DNA of 64,000 nucleotides from an uncultured Ilumatobacter sp. (GCA_905480335.1 CAJQPY010000010.1:62001-126000), one strand, 5' to 3'; counted from the stretch's first letter, positions 18,560-29,088 are shown. A program made the numbers and translations. Notes: generated by a model not told the origin, from the sequence alone.

Positions 18560-19780
18560 ATGCAGCCCACGTACACCGCCGAAGCAGAGGCCTACCGCGA
18601 GAAGGTCCAAGCATTTCTCGCCGAAAAGCTCCCATCAAACTGGCAGGGAATCGGCGCTCTGCAAGGCGAGGAGCTTGAAACCTTCGTGACCGAGTGGCGC
18701 AATGTGTTGTACGAGGCCAACTACCTGGCACCAGGTTGGCCCACTGCGTTTGGTGGCTCAGGGCTCAGTGCGACCGAGCAGGTCATCCTCGCCGAGGAAT
18801 TCACTAAGGCGGGCGTCCCGACCGGCGGCCCGAATGATGCGTTCAGCATCCAGATGCTGGGCAACACCATCCTCATGTGGGGTACCGACGAGCAGAAGGC
18901 CCACTACATCCCTCGCATACTGTCGGGTGAAGACGTCTGGTGTCAGGGCTACTCCGAGCCCGACGCAGGTTCTGACCTTGGAAACGTCGGTCTCAAGGCA
19001 GAACTCGACGGCGACGAGTGGGTGCTCAACGGTCAAAAAATCTGGACCTCGGCCGGCCACCTCGCAGACCATATCTTCACCCTTGCCCGCACAGATCCGG
19101 ATTCGCCGAAGCACAAAGGCATTTCGTTCCTACTCGTTCCGATGGACCAGCCCGGCATCGAAGTTCGTCCGATCAAGATGATTTCGGGTGACAGCGAGTT
19201 CAACGAGGTTTTCTACACCGATGCCCGCTGCCCGAAAGACAACGTAATTGGCGGGGTCAACAACGGTTGGGGTGTGGCCATGTCGCTGCTCGGCTACGAA
19301 CGCGGTGAAGCCGCCGCCACTGGCCCGATCCGTTTCAAAGCTGAGTACCAGCGCCTTGAGGCGATGGCCAAGGAGCGAGGTCTCACCGACGATCCGGTGA
19401 TCCGGCAAAAGCTTGCAGTTGCATACTCAACATGTCAGATCATGGGCTACCTCGGACAGCGTGTGCTCACACAATTCCTCGCAGGCCATCATCCGGGACC
19501 GGACGCAGCGATCGGCAAGCTTCAATGGAGCGAATACCATAAGGTCATCACCGAGTTGGCGATGGACGTCTTGGGTGCCGACGGTTTGTTCTGGGACGGC
19601 CGCAAACCTCCATCGTCGTTCGGTCCAGATGATGGTGGCGCAGCGAACACACAGTCCTCGTGGATCGGCACTTTCCTCAACGCTCGGGCCGGCACAATCT
19701 ATGCCGGTTCCAGCCAGGTGCAGCGCAACATCATTGGCGAGATGATCCTCGGGCTGCCGAAGGAGCCCAAGCCGGCGTGA
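18560..19780 (+). CDS. Acyl-CoA dehydrogenase
   Basis: WCQGYSEPDAGSDLGNVGLKAE, GQKIWTSAGHLAD, YAGSSQVQRNIIGEMILGLP. Confidence 0.92.
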   Translation: MQPTYTAEAEAYREKVQAFLAEKLPSNWQGIGALQGEELETFVTEWRNVLYEANYLAPGWPTAFGGSGLSATEQVILAEEFTKAGVPTGGPNDAFSIQMLGNTILMWGTDEQKAHYIPRILSGEDVWCQGYSEPDAGSDLGNVGLKAELDGDEWVLNGQKIWTSAGHLADHIFTLARTDPDSPKHKGISFLLVPMDQPGIEVRPIKMISGDSEFNEVFYTDARCPKDNVIGGVNNGWGVAMSLLGYERGEAAATGPIRFKAEYQRLEAMAKERGLTDDPVIRQKLAVAYSTCQIMGYLGQRVLTQFLAGHHPGPDAAIGKLQWSEYHKVITELAMDVLGADGLFWDGRKPPSSFGPDDGGAANTQSSWIGTFLNARAGTIYAGSSQVQRNIIGEMILGLPKEPKPA

Positions 19781-20016
19781 TCTCAGCGGCTGTTGCGATC
19801 GCCTTTCGGCCATCGCTGTGGTCGACGGCTGTTCGCCAGATGCGCAGGACCAGCGCGCCGGGCTGGTGGAAGCATCGCCCATTCCTCCCGATGCCATCGG
19901 GCAGCTATGCGGATTTCCGCCTCGTTACGCAGTACGGGGACCCCGACCATGCATGGGATCCCGATGATGTGGTGAAATACCTGCGATGGTGCAAAGCCTG
20001 GGATGCCCGAAGTTGA
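19777..20016 (+). CDS. Small conserved-type protein, unknown function
   Basis: GTGA overlap with ACAD; sequence GWWKHRPFLPMPSGSYADFRLVTQYGDPDHAWDPDDVVKYLRWCKAW resembles short actinobacterial hypotheticals. Confidence 0.65.
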   Translation: MISAAVAIAFRPSLWSTAVRQMRRTSAPGWWKHRPFLPMPSGSYADFRLVTQYGDPDHAWDPDDVVKYLRWCKAWDARS

Positions 20017-20536
20017 CGGCTCGCAAGGTGCGCCAGCCGTGAACAGCGCTCTCGTCCTCAACGCTAGCTATGAGCCGCTCAGCGTTGTGTCGTCGAGCCG
20101 TGCGACATGCCTTGTGCTTTCGGACAAAGCCGAACTGCTCGAAGACGACGGGCGTGTCATCCGTTCGGAGAAGCTGAGCGTTCCGAGCCCGTCGGTGATA
20201 CGGCTGCGGTACATGGTTAAAGTTCCGTTCATCCGGCGTGCAGCACTCTCACGGCGAGCGATCTTCGCCCGAGACGACCATCGATGCCAGTACTGCGGGG
20301 GCCACGCAGACTCGATTGACCACGTGTTGCCGCGATCGCGTGGCGGAGAACACTCGTGGGAGAATGTCGCCGCAGCCTGTAGGCCGTGCAACCTCGACAA
20401 GCGCGACCGCACCCCGAACGAGGCGGGGATGCGCCTAGCGAAGCCCTGCCGTGCGCCGCGCTCGTCGGGATGGGTGATCGTGTCGGTGAATGGAATACCT
20501 GAGACTTGGCGTCGCTATCTGCCGATGGCTTCGTGA
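20003..20536 (+). CDS. HNH endonuclease
   Basis: CQYCGGHADSIDHVLPRSRGGEHSWENVAAACRPCNLDKRDRTPNEAGM; alternative GTG start 20039. Confidence 0.88.
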   Translation: MPEVDGSQGAPAVNSALVLNASYEPLSVVSSSRATCLVLSDKAELLEDDGRVIRSEKLSVPSPSVIRLRYMVKVPFIRRAALSRRAIFARDDHRCQYCGGHADSIDHVLPRSRGGEHSWENVAAACRPCNLDKRDRTPNEAGMRLAKPCRAPRSSGWVIVSVNGIPETWRRYLPMAS

Positions 20537-21192
20537 CCGCCTATCGACTGGTGCGCCGACGTTCGACGGCGGCCGAGTTTCACGCGATGCCGCTACCCGA
20601 CCCCGTCGAGCCCGAGATCTGGCTTCACGAGATTACAGCGCCGGCACTCGTGCTCGGTTCCACGCAACTTGACGACGTCGTCGATCCCATAGCGTGCGAG
20701 CAGCACGGCATCGAAGTGGTGCGACGACGCAGTGGAGGAGGAGCGGTGCTGCTTATTCCCGACGCAGTGGTGTGGGTCGATGTCATCCTGCCTGCGGGGA
20801 GCGCCGGGTGGACGGATGACGTTCACCGTCCGATGGTTTGGTTCGGTGAGTGTCTCGCCGCAGCATTCGCTCAAGTCGGCGTTGGCGGGACAGCCGTTCA
20901 CGACGGTGCGATGATTTCGACAGCAGCCTCGCAGCTAGTGTGTTTTGACGGCTTGGGCCCGGGTGAACTCACCCTTGATGGCGCAAAACTTGTTGGCATT
21001 AGCCAACGCCGGACGCGGTCGGCTGCCCGGCTGCAGGCTTGTTGGTACACGCACTACGACGCTGAGCTACTTCCGCGGTTGTTGCGCGCCGAGATTGAGG
21101 TTGGAACGCTCCGCCCAGTTGCGACGGTGGGTTCTCCAGCGGCGCTGGACGTCACAGCGCGGCTGGCCGACAGCCTCAGCGGCGCCACCTGA
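20533..21192 (+). CDS. Lipoate-protein ligase A-like (BPL/LplA fold)
   Basis: RRSGGGAVLL and LDGAKLVGISQRRTR; GTG start overlapping the HNH stop. Confidence 0.75.
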   Translation: MTAYRLVRRRSTAAEFHAMPLPDPVEPEIWLHEITAPALVLGSTQLDDVVDPIACEQHGIEVVRRRSGGGAVLLIPDAVVWVDVILPAGSAGWTDDVHRPMVWFGECLAAAFAQVGVGGTAVHDGAMISTAASQLVCFDGLGPGELTLDGAKLVGISQRRTRSAARLQACWYTHYDAELLPRLLRAEIEVGTLRPVATVGSPAALDVTARLADSLSGAT

Positions 21193-21356
21193 CTCACTGG
21201 GTGCTGCCGGTTACGCAGCTGGACTGGGGGAGGGGATGGCCGTTGTGTCATCGGGGTTATCGACCCACCGTTTCCTCGCCGGGCACGGCACCGCGAACCT
21301 AGGGTCGGGCTTGCGCTGCATTTGCTAGATCGAATTTCGGATTCAGGGTAAAGAAG

Positions 21357-21412
21357 TGGGGCCAAATGGTTGACGATGGGGAAAAATGGGGGCATTATTG
21401 AGCGCTGTGGGG
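21357..21412 (+). promoter_or_regulatory. Putative MraZ operator (TGGGG-type repeats)
   Basis: TGGGG at 21357, TGGTT at 21367, TGGGG at 21377 and 21387 (exact 10-bp steps), further TGGGG at 21408; just upstream of mraZ. Confidence 0.75.
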
Positions 21413-21453
21413 GAAAGCCTCCCGTGGTTCTCAGGCAGGGAGCGATCAGAACT

Positions 21454-21861
21454 GTGTTTGTCGGTGTGTACGAGCGTCAGCTCGACGAGCGGGGACGAGT
21501 TGCGCTGCCGGCCTCGTTTCGCAGCACGATCGGTGAACAGTGCTACCTCACGTACGGCGACGACGGGTGCGTTCGAATTATGAGTTCCGACGTGTTCCAT
21601 GTCGAAGCGCAGGAGATGATCGATCGGGTCAAGGCCGGCGAGGTCTCGCGAGCAAAACAACGTGTATTCGCATCGTCGGTCGTAGTCGCAGGTATCGACA
21701 AGCAGGGACGCATTCTCCTCGACCCTCGACTGCGTGCCCACGCCGCCATCGAATCCCAGGCCCGCGTCACAGTACTGGGTGCGCTCGATCGCATCGAGAT
21801 CTGGGAACCGAAGCGGTACGAACAGCAGGAAACCGTCGGCCTCCAGGAGATGGTGCAGTGA
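21454..21861 (+). CDS. mraZ: Transcriptional regulator MraZ
   Basis: FVGVYERQLDERGRVALPASFRS; first gene of dcw cluster; GTG start. Confidence 0.92.
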   Translation: MFVGVYERQLDERGRVALPASFRSTIGEQCYLTYGDDGCVRIMSSDVFHVEAQEMIDRVKAGEVSRAKQRVFASSVVVAGIDKQGRILLDPRLRAHAAIESQARVTVLGALDRIEIWEPKRYEQQETVGLQEMVQ

Positions 21862-22805
21862 CGAGTTTCGAACACGATCCTGTGATGGTTGACGAGATCA
21901 CGGCAATCTTCGACGCGGTTCCGGCCGGGACTGTCATCGACGCGACGCTGGGAGCCGGCGGACATAGCCATGCATTGTTGAGTCGGCGTGCCGACATCGA
22001 CATCTTGGGAATCGACCAGGACGCGGACGCGATCGACGCAGCGCTCTCCCGGCTGTCCGAGTTCGCTGACCGCGTCCGCACGAGCCGTCGCCGGTTCAAC
22101 GAACTGGACGAGGCGATGGCCGAGCATGGCGTAACCGAGATCAGTGGCGCCTTGTTCGATCTTGGGGTGTCTTCCCCCCAGCTCGACCGTGCGGAGCGTG
22201 GGTTTTCGTATCGCAGCGAGGGCCCAATCGACATGCGGATGAACAGCGACCAGCAATGGTCGGCACAAGACGTTGTCAACGGCTACGGCTCTTACGAACT
22301 AGAGCGCGTAATTAAGACCCACGGTGATGAGCGTTTCGCACGTCGCATCGCCGATGCGATCGTGGCAGCCCGCCCGATTGCCACAACGACCGAACTCGCC
22401 GAGGTCGTGACAACAGCGATTCCAGCTGCCGCCCGGCGAACAGGCGGGCATCCAGCAAAACGCACGTTCCAAGCGATTCGGATCGAGGTCAACCAAGAGC
22501 TTGACGTCCTTCCCGACGCACTGGACCAAGCCGTGGTTGCGACCTTGCCGGGGGGAAGAGTGGCTGTTCTGTCTTACCACTCGGGCGAAGATCGCATCGC
22601 TAAGCAGCGCTTCTCGGTCGCTGCCGGCGTCTGTGGCTGCCCCCACGATCTGCCCTGTGTCTGCGGTGCGATCCAGACCGTGCGTGTGGTCCGTGGCGTG
22701 CCGAAAAGGGCCTCTGCCGACGAGCAAGCGCGAAACCGCCGGTCGTCCAGTGCACTCCTGCGAGTCGTCGAGAAGACCGAGCCCATCCCGAAAGCAATGA
22801 TCTGA
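21858..22805 (+). CDS. rsmH: 16S rRNA (cytosine-N4) methyltransferase RsmH/MraW
   Basis: HDPVMVDEITAIF, DATLGAGGHSHALL, FDLGVSSPQLDRAERGFSY, AVLSYHSGEDRIAKQ. Confidence 0.95.
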   Translation: MTSFEHDPVMVDEITAIFDAVPAGTVIDATLGAGGHSHALLSRRADIDILGIDQDADAIDAALSRLSEFADRVRTSRRRFNELDEAMAEHGVTEISGALFDLGVSSPQLDRAERGFSYRSEGPIDMRMNSDQQWSAQDVVNGYGSYELERVIKTHGDERFARRIADAIVAARPIATTTELAEVVTTAIPAAARRTGGHPAKRTFQAIRIEVNQELDVLPDALDQAVVATLPGGRVAVLSYHSGEDRIAKQRFSVAAGVCGCPHDLPCVCGAIQTVRVVRGVPKRASADEQARNRRSSSALLRVVEKTEPIPKAMI

Positions 22806-23287
22806 TGGCAGCGGTCGCGGCTAGCTCGCCCAGGGGCGCGCCCGCCGCCGGTTCCCGGCGTCAGCAGCCGCCGACTCTCCGCGTCGTCGCCCCCCGGCGG
22901 CGGTGGCCAGCGGTGGCCGGTGGAATCGTTCTCCTCGCAGTTATGGCAGCGATGCTCGGAGCAGCCGTGTTTCACACGCAGCTGGCGGAACGCCAGCTCG
23001 AGATCGACCAGCTCGAACGTCAAGTGCGAGCAGAACGTACCCGCTTTGACGAATTGCGACGAGATCGTGCCGTGCTGCGCTCACCACAGCGGATCGCGGA
23101 CGAGGCTAAGGCGCTCGGAATGGCGCCCGGCGAGACGAGCCGCTTCGTCGAAATCGACCCGATGCAGCTCGCCGTGCAGCTTGCAGCGTCTGGTGTCACC
23201 GCTGACGACACCAACAGGGTGATCGTCGAGACCGGGCCGCTTGACCAATTCCGCGACGTTAAGTCGGTATCGGTGGGTCAGCCGTGA
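22805..23287 (+). CDS. ftsL: FtsL-like cell division protein
   Basis: Single TM then coiled coil; position between rsmH and ftsI. Confidence 0.75.
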   Translation: MAAVAASSPRGAPAAGSRRQQPPTLRVVAPRRRWPAVAGGIVLLAVMAAMLGAAVFHTQLAERQLEIDQLERQVRAERTRFDELRRDRAVLRSPQRIADEAKALGMAPGETSRFVEIDPMQLAVQLAASGVTADDTNRVIVETGPLDQFRDVKSVSVGQP

Positions 23288-25251
23288 GTCGCCGACGCGC
23301 TCCACTCGTTAAACAGCAGCCAAAACGTCGCTCTGCGACAACTGCGACGCGAACGTCAGATCGCTCGAGCGACACCGTCGGTCGTCGACCACCGAAACGT
23401 CGTCGTGGGGCGGCACCCACGCCTCCCAGAGGAACCACTCGACGGCATCCGACGCGAACGCAGCGTAAAGAAGCAGTTCGCCGCAGAGTTCGGGCGCCGC
23501 GCCCCGAGCTACGGGCTAACGATCAGAAGGCGGGCAGCCCTCGGCGACGCCTGCTCGCTGCGCTCTTCGCGCTGTCGGTGCTACTGCTCGCAATTGTCGG
23601 TCGAGTAGTCATGCTCAAGACATCCGATGCCGAGTCGTTCCGCTCCGCTGGCGCACAGCAGTGGACCAGGTCTACCGACATCGCCGCCCATCGCGGCACG
23701 ATCTTCGACCGCCAAGGTAACGAGCTTGCTATGTCTGTTCCGGCTGCGGCGATCTCGATTAACCCAAAACTTCTCGAGAACGGGCCGGCTACGGTGCAGA
23801 TTCTCGACGACCTGCTCGGATTGTCCGACGAAAAGGTTGCCGAGCTGCTCGCCGAGGTCGCAGCCGCAGATCGCGGTTTCGTCTATGTTGCGCGTCAGGT
23901 CGACGCCTCGATCGGCGACCAAATTGCTGCACTCAATCGCCCTGGAATCAACGTCGATGCGGAGACTCGGCGCGAAATGCCAGGCGGCGCCACGGGTCAG
24001 ACCGTGCTCGGACGGACCAACATCGACGGCATCGGCATCGCTGGGCTTGAGTTGCAGTACGACGACGTTCTCACCGGGACCGGCGGCGAGATGACACGAG
24101 AGATTGCACCCGGTGGCCGAACCGTCCCGGGCTCGGAAGTCGTTGCCCAGCAGCCGGTGTCGGGCGACGATCTGGTTCTCACTGTCGACCGATCGATTCA
24201 GTTCGCCACCGAACAGGTACTTATCAAGCGGGTCGCCGAGATCAACGCTCGCGGCGGGTTGATCGTCGTGATGGACACCGACACCGGAGAGATCTATGCG
24301 AATGCCTCCGTGCGCCGAGATGCTGAGACAGGGGAGCCGGTCGTCACCAGCGGCAACTTCGTGGCCGTCGACAGCTATGAACCCGGGTCGGTAGCGAAGG
24401 TAATCACTGTCGCAGGCGCTCTCAACGAAGGGGTAGTTACTCCTGACACCACCTTCGAGATCCCGTGGCGCAAGCAGTACTACGACGATCTTCTGAAAGA
24501 CTCCCATCAACATCCGACCGAGGCGATGACTGTGTCGGACATTCTCATCGAGTCGTCGAACATCGGGACGATCACGGTCCAGGAGCGGATGGGTCGATTC
24601 GTGCACCACGACTACATGACCGCATTCGGACTGGGGTCCGTCACCGACCTCGGGTTCCCTGGCGAATCGGCGGGTATTCTCCGGCCTGCCGACGAGCTGT
24701 GGGGGAGCGAGCGCGTCACCGTGGCCTACGGCCAGGGGTTGTCGAGCACCCCGCTTCAGATGGTGGCGGCGGTGAACACGATCGCCAACGGCGGCGTGTA
24801 TGTAGCACCGAGCCTCGTGCGGGCCGTTGTCGGCCCCGACGGGACGACCACCGACCTTCCGCCTGCGGCAACCCACAGGGTTGTGTCCGAGCTGGCAGCT
24901 CGACAGACGGCAACAATGATGCAACAGGTCGTGTGCGCCGGGACCGCAAGTCGCGCCGCAGTCGACGGGTTGCACGTCGCCGGTAAGACCGGGACCGCGT
25001 TCAAAGCAGCCGACAACGGGACCTACTACGACGAGAACGGCGACCGCATCTACTACTCGAGCTTTGTGGGGTTCTACCCGGTAGAGGATCCGCAGGTGAC
25101 CGTGCTTGTGGCGCTCGACGAACCACCAGCCGGCACCGGCGACAGATTTGGCGGAACCGCCGCCGCACCTGTTTTTGCCGACCTCACGCCGACCATTATC
25201 CACGAACTCGGCATCCAGCCGGCCGAAGAAAGCGAGGGGTGCGAGGAGTGA
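23284..25251 (+). CDS. ftsI: Penicillin-binding protein / septal transpeptidase FtsI
   Basis: AAHRGTIFDRQGNELA, SxxK (EPGSVAK), SSN, HVAGKTGTA. Confidence 0.92.
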   Translation: MSRRRAPLVKQQPKRRSATTATRTSDRSSDTVGRRPPKRRRGAAPTPPRGTTRRHPTRTQRKEAVRRRVRAPRPELRANDQKAGSPRRRLLAALFALSVLLLAIVGRVVMLKTSDAESFRSAGAQQWTRSTDIAAHRGTIFDRQGNELAMSVPAAAISINPKLLENGPATVQILDDLLGLSDEKVAELLAEVAAADRGFVYVARQVDASIGDQIAALNRPGINVDAETRREMPGGATGQTVLGRTNIDGIGIAGLELQYDDVLTGTGGEMTREIAPGGRTVPGSEVVAQQPVSGDDLVLTVDRSIQFATEQVLIKRVAEINARGGLIVVMDTDTGEIYANASVRRDAETGEPVVTSGNFVAVDSYEPGSVAKVITVAGALNEGVVTPDTTFEIPWRKQYYDDLLKDSHQHPTEAMTVSDILIESSNIGTITVQERMGRFVHHDYMTAFGLGSVTDLGFPGESAGILRPADELWGSERVTVAYGQGLSSTPLQMVAAVNTIANGGVYVAPSLVRAVVGPDGTTTDLPPAATHRVVSELAARQTATMMQQVVCAGTASRAAVDGLHVAGKTGTAFKAADNGTYYDENGDRIYYSSFVGFYPVEDPQVTVLVALDEPPAGTGDRFGGTAAAPVFADLTPTIIHELGIQPAEESEGCEE

Positions 25252-26723
25252 GGGCGAAGACATCTGTCCAGCCCGTGAGTGCTGCCGAGGTCGCTGACCG
25301 TCTTCGTGCTGCGGGCCTCACGGTTCGCGTGGTGGGCGATCCGTCGATCATGGTGCATGGCCTCACGCACGACTCGCGTACGGTTCGTACAGGACAAATG
25401 TTTGCGTGCCTGCGCGGTCATTTGTTCGATGGGCACGATTACGCCTCGCAGACCGTTGCAGACGGTGCCTCTGCCCTGCTCGTTGACCACGAGCTCGCTG
25501 GCGTCGGGGAAACGGCCCAACTCGTCGTGGACGACACCAGGCTGGCAGTCGGTCATGCCTCTGCGATTGCATGGGGCGATCCGTCGCAGCATGTCACCAT
25601 GATCGGAATCACGGGCACGAATGGCAAGACCACGACAGCTCAGATTGTTGCAGAACTACTTGACGCGGCCGACCAGCCGACTGGGATCATCGGCACGCTC
25701 CACGGTCTGAGGACCACGCCGGAAGCGCCTGAACTCCACGCAAAGCTGGCCGAATTCGTGAAGCAAGGTAAACGGGCCGTGGTGATGGAGGTCTCGTCGC
25801 ATGCGCTTGCCCTTCATCGGATTGACGGCACCGTTTTCGACCTTGTGGCCTTCACCAACCTCGGACATGACCATCTCGATCTGCACGGCTCCCCCGAGGC
25901 TTACTTCAGGGCCAAATCGGCGTTGTTCACGCCGACTTTTGCCCCGCTGGCGGTGATCAACGTCGACGACATCATGGGTCGACTCCTTGCGAACACGCTC
26001 TCCGACTGCTCCAACGGGGAGACGATGAGCGTTATGACCGTCGACCGCAATGACGTCAAGGTTGCGGCGGTTACGGCGACCGAGCACGCCTACCAGTGGA
26101 ACGGTCGAACCATCTCGGTTCCGCTCGGCGGCGAGTTCAACGTGGCGAATTCGCTGATGGCGCTGTCAATCGTCGCTGCGCTCGACATCGACATCGACGC
26201 AGCCATCTCCGGTTTCGAGTCGCTTGCGGCGGTGCCCGGCCGGTTCGAAGTGATCGACACCGACCAGACTCGTTCCCGCGGTATCACCGTGGTCGTCGAC
26301 TACGCCCACACCCCCGATGGTTTAGAGCGACTCTTGCGTGCGGCTCGTGCGCTCACGGATGCGCGTGTGATCGCAGTCTTCGGGTGTGCCGGACACCGAG
26401 ACCGACAGAAGCGGCCGATCATGGGCGAACTCGCTGCGCGGTTGGCCGATCTTGCGATCGCTACCTCCGACAACCCCCGCGGTGAGAATCCGGACGCAAT
26501 CATCAATGACGTGATCGAAGGGGTCTCTGAGCACTACCGTGCCCGCGTGATCGCGCTTGCAGATCGTCGTGGCGCCATTCGACGCGCACTCGAAGTTGCG
26601 CAACCCGACGACGTAGTTGTCATCGCCGGCAAGGGCCATGAGGCCACCCAGGATCTTGGCGCCGAGACGATCAAGTTCGATGACCGCCTAGTGGCGATCG
26701 AAGAACTTAAGGACATGTCGTGA
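25248..26723 (+). CDS. murE: UDP-MurNAc-tripeptide synthetase MurE
   Basis: GITGTNGKTTT, VVDYAHTPDGLERLL, SDNPRGENPD (DNPR, typical of meso-DAP-adding MurE). Confidence 0.93.
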   Translation: MRAKTSVQPVSAAEVADRLRAAGLTVRVVGDPSIMVHGLTHDSRTVRTGQMFACLRGHLFDGHDYASQTVADGASALLVDHELAGVGETAQLVVDDTRLAVGHASAIAWGDPSQHVTMIGITGTNGKTTTAQIVAELLDAADQPTGIIGTLHGLRTTPEAPELHAKLAEFVKQGKRAVVMEVSSHALALHRIDGTVFDLVAFTNLGHDHLDLHGSPEAYFRAKSALFTPTFAPLAVINVDDIMGRLLANTLSDCSNGETMSVMTVDRNDVKVAAVTATEHAYQWNGRTISVPLGGEFNVANSLMALSIVAALDIDIDAAISGFESLAAVPGRFEVIDTDQTRSRGITVVVDYAHTPDGLERLLRAARALTDARVIAVFGCAGHRDRQKRPIMGELAARLADLAIATSDNPRGENPDAIINDVIEGVSEHYRARVIALADRRGAIRRALEVAQPDDVVVIAGKGHEATQDLGAETIKFDDRLVAIEELKDMS

Positions 26724-27763
26724 TTTCAATTCTTCTGGCGGCCCTAGTTTCGACCGTGGCGTCGCTACTCGGAACGCGATATCTGATGGTTTTCTTTCGA
26801 AGCCGGGGTCATGGTCAACCGATTCTCGGCAAGGAGGATCTCGGACCCGAGCACCACATGTCCAAGCAGGGCACGCCAACGATGGGTGGACTCGCCATCG
26901 TGGGAGCGGCGTTTGTCGGGTGGATGGTGGCCCACGTGCGCCCTGACCTGCCATTTGCACGGCAGTCGCTGATCGTGTGGGCCGGTGTGCTGTTCATGGC
27001 GCTGATGGGGTTTCTTGACGACTACATCAAGGTTCGCAAGCGACACAACCGTGGCATCTTTTGGAAACAGAAAAATTACATCACGATGCTCGCGAGTTTC
27101 GGTATGGCCTGGTGGCTCGTCGTCGGCACCGGGATTTCCGAGACGATCTCGATCACGAGAGCTGAACTCGGCATCGAAGTACCCACCGCACTCTGGGTGC
27201 TCTGGGCCGGAGCGATCATCTGGGCGACGACCAACGCCGTCAACGTGACCGACGGTCTCGATGGTCTTGCGGCCGGTTCGGCGCTCATGGGGTTCGGTGC
27301 CTTTGTCATCATCTCGTACCTCGCATTCCGGAACAGGGAGCTATATCCATCGGTCGTCAACCCGCTCGACATGGGCGTGTTCGCAGCAGCATTCGCAGGT
27401 GGATGTCTCGGATTCCTCTGGTGGAACGCGGCACCGGCGCGCATCTTCATGGGTGACGTCGGCGCGCTCGCAATCGGTACTGCCCTCGCCTTCCTTGCGC
27501 TCACACTTAATACGCATCTCCTGATCGTCCTGCTCTGTGCAATCAACGTGATGGAAGCGGGCTCGGTGGCGATCCAGATGGGGGTCTTCAAAGCCTCGGG
27601 CCGCAAGAAGCGTCTGTTCCGGATGTCGCCGATTCACCACCACTTCGAACTGATCGGGTGGCCCGAGACCACGGTGATCATCCGTTTCTGGCTGATCGCA
27701 GCAATCTCGGTCGGCTTGGCACTCGGCATCTTCATCGCCGACTTCTCCAGCATTTCGGTGTGA
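26720..27763 (+). CDS. mraY: Phospho-MurNAc-pentapeptide transferase MraY
   Basis: GTPTMGGLAI, FLDDYIKV, TDGLDGLAAG, FMGDVGALAIG, SPIHHHFEL. Confidence 0.96.
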   Translation: MISILLAALVSTVASLLGTRYLMVFFRSRGHGQPILGKEDLGPEHHMSKQGTPTMGGLAIVGAAFVGWMVAHVRPDLPFARQSLIVWAGVLFMALMGFLDDYIKVRKRHNRGIFWKQKNYITMLASFGMAWWLVVGTGISETISITRAELGIEVPTALWVLWAGAIIWATTNAVNVTDGLDGLAAGSALMGFGAFVIISYLAFRNRELYPSVVNPLDMGVFAAAFAGGCLGFLWWNAAPARIFMGDVGALAIGTALAFLALTLNTHLLIVLLCAINVMEAGSVAIQMGVFKASGRKKRLFRMSPIHHHFELIGWPETTVIIRFWLIAAISVGLALGIFIADFSSISV

Positions 27764-29088
27764 TGCGAGCTCTTGTATACGGTTTGGGCGTTGCTGGAGG
27801 GTCCACGGCTCGAGCTATGCAACGGCGCGGCTGGGACGTGATAGCAGGTGATGACTTCGTCACCGAGGGACGCTCATCGCTGGCGACGGAGCTCGGCATC
27901 GAACTTCTCGATGCGCCTGACCTCAAGACCTTACGCCTGGTACTAGAGGGTTGTGACGTCCTCTGCCCAGCTCCCGGCATCCCTGAGCATCATCGGGTGA
28001 TCGATGCGGCTCAAGCAACCAGAACCGAGATCGTCTCGGAGATTGAGCTCGCCTATCGCTGGGAGCAGGAGCGACCCGGTGGTCCGCGACCGATGCTCGC
28101 CGTGACCGGAACCGACGGCAAGACTACGACGACGCTGATGGCTGTGGCGATGCTGCGCGCCGCTGGGCTGTCGACCGTCGATGCGGGGAATACCGAGACT
28201 CCGCTCGTTGATGCCATCGACGAACCTCACGACGCCTTTGTCGTTGAGTGCACGAGCTTTCGACTGGCATGGACGCGTGACTTTCGTGCCGAGGCGGCTG
28301 TATGGCTCAATTTAGCCCCAGACCATCTCAACTGGCATGCCTCGATGGACACATACGAAATTGCAAAGGCAAGGATCTGGGCAGCGCAGCACGATGACGA
28401 CACTGCCATTGCGTTCACCGGTGCGCCCAACGTAATGCGACGTCTCCAAGAGGCTCCTGGCCGTCGAGTGACCTTTGGTCGGGGCGGTGACTACTGCCTC
28501 GACGAAACTCGACTAGTTGGGCCGTGTGGGACAATCACTACGACCGACGCGATGCGTCGAAGCCTGCCGCATGATATTACGAATGCGCTTGCGGCTTCGG
28601 CGATGGTGCTCGAAGCGGGCCTCGCAGACACCTGCGCTATCGAACAGGCGCTTGCCAATTTCAGTGGCCCCGCGCACCGACTGGAGCACCTCGGCACGCA
28701 TGCCGGCGTCGACTGGTACAACGATTCGAAGGCGACAACTCCGCATGCTGCTGCGGTTGCGGTCCGGGCCTTCGACGAGATTGTCCTGATCGCCGGAGGA
28801 AAGGATAAACACGTGGATCTCGCCGAAATGGCCGTCGAGCTAGAGCGACTCCGTGCCGTTATCGCGATCGGCGAAACGCGTGCGGACGTTGCCGGTGTTT
28901 TCGCCGGCGTCGACGTTGTGGAGACCACTGAATTCCTTCCTGCAGCCGTTGCTCGTGCCGCCGAGATCGCTGTGCCTGGCACCACGGTGCTGCTGTCGCC
29001 CGGATGCGCCAGCCTCGACCAGTACCACTCGTTCGAAGACCGCGGCGATCACTTCCGCGAACTCGCACACCAGCAAGGAGTCCGTTGA
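27763..29088 (+). CDS. murD: UDP-MurNAc-L-alanine:D-glutamate ligase MurD
   Basis: AVTGTDGKTTTTLM, NLAPDHLNWH, HRLEHLG, WYNDSKATTPHA, LIAGGKDK. Confidence 0.93.
   Translation: MRALVYGLGVAGGSTARAMQRRGWDVIAGDDFVTEGRSSLATELGIELLDAPDLKTLRLVLEGCDVLCPAPGIPEHHRVIDAAQATRTEIVSEIELAYRWEQERPGGPRPMLAVTGTDGKTTTTLMAVAMLRAAGLSTVDAGNTETPLVDAIDEPHDAFVVECTSFRLAWTRDFRAEAAVWLNLAPDHLNWHASMDTYEIAKARIWAAQHDDDTAIAFTGAPNVMRRLQEAPGRRVTFGRGGDYCLDETRLVGPCGTITTTDAMRRSLPHDITNALAASAMVLEAGLADTCAIEQALANFSGPAHRLEHLGTHAGVDWYNDSKATTPHAAAVAVRAFDEIVLIAGGKDKHVDLAEMAVELERLRAVIAIGETRADVAGVFAGVDVVETTEFLPAAVARAAEIAVPGTTVLLSPGCASLDQYHSFEDRGDHFRELAHQQGVR

Noticed and set aside
23581-25263. 560-aa minus-strand ORF antisense to ftsI
   Set aside because: The plus strand carries a clear FtsI with all catalytic motifs; the antisense frame is open because of GC-rich codon bias and has no recognisable domain.
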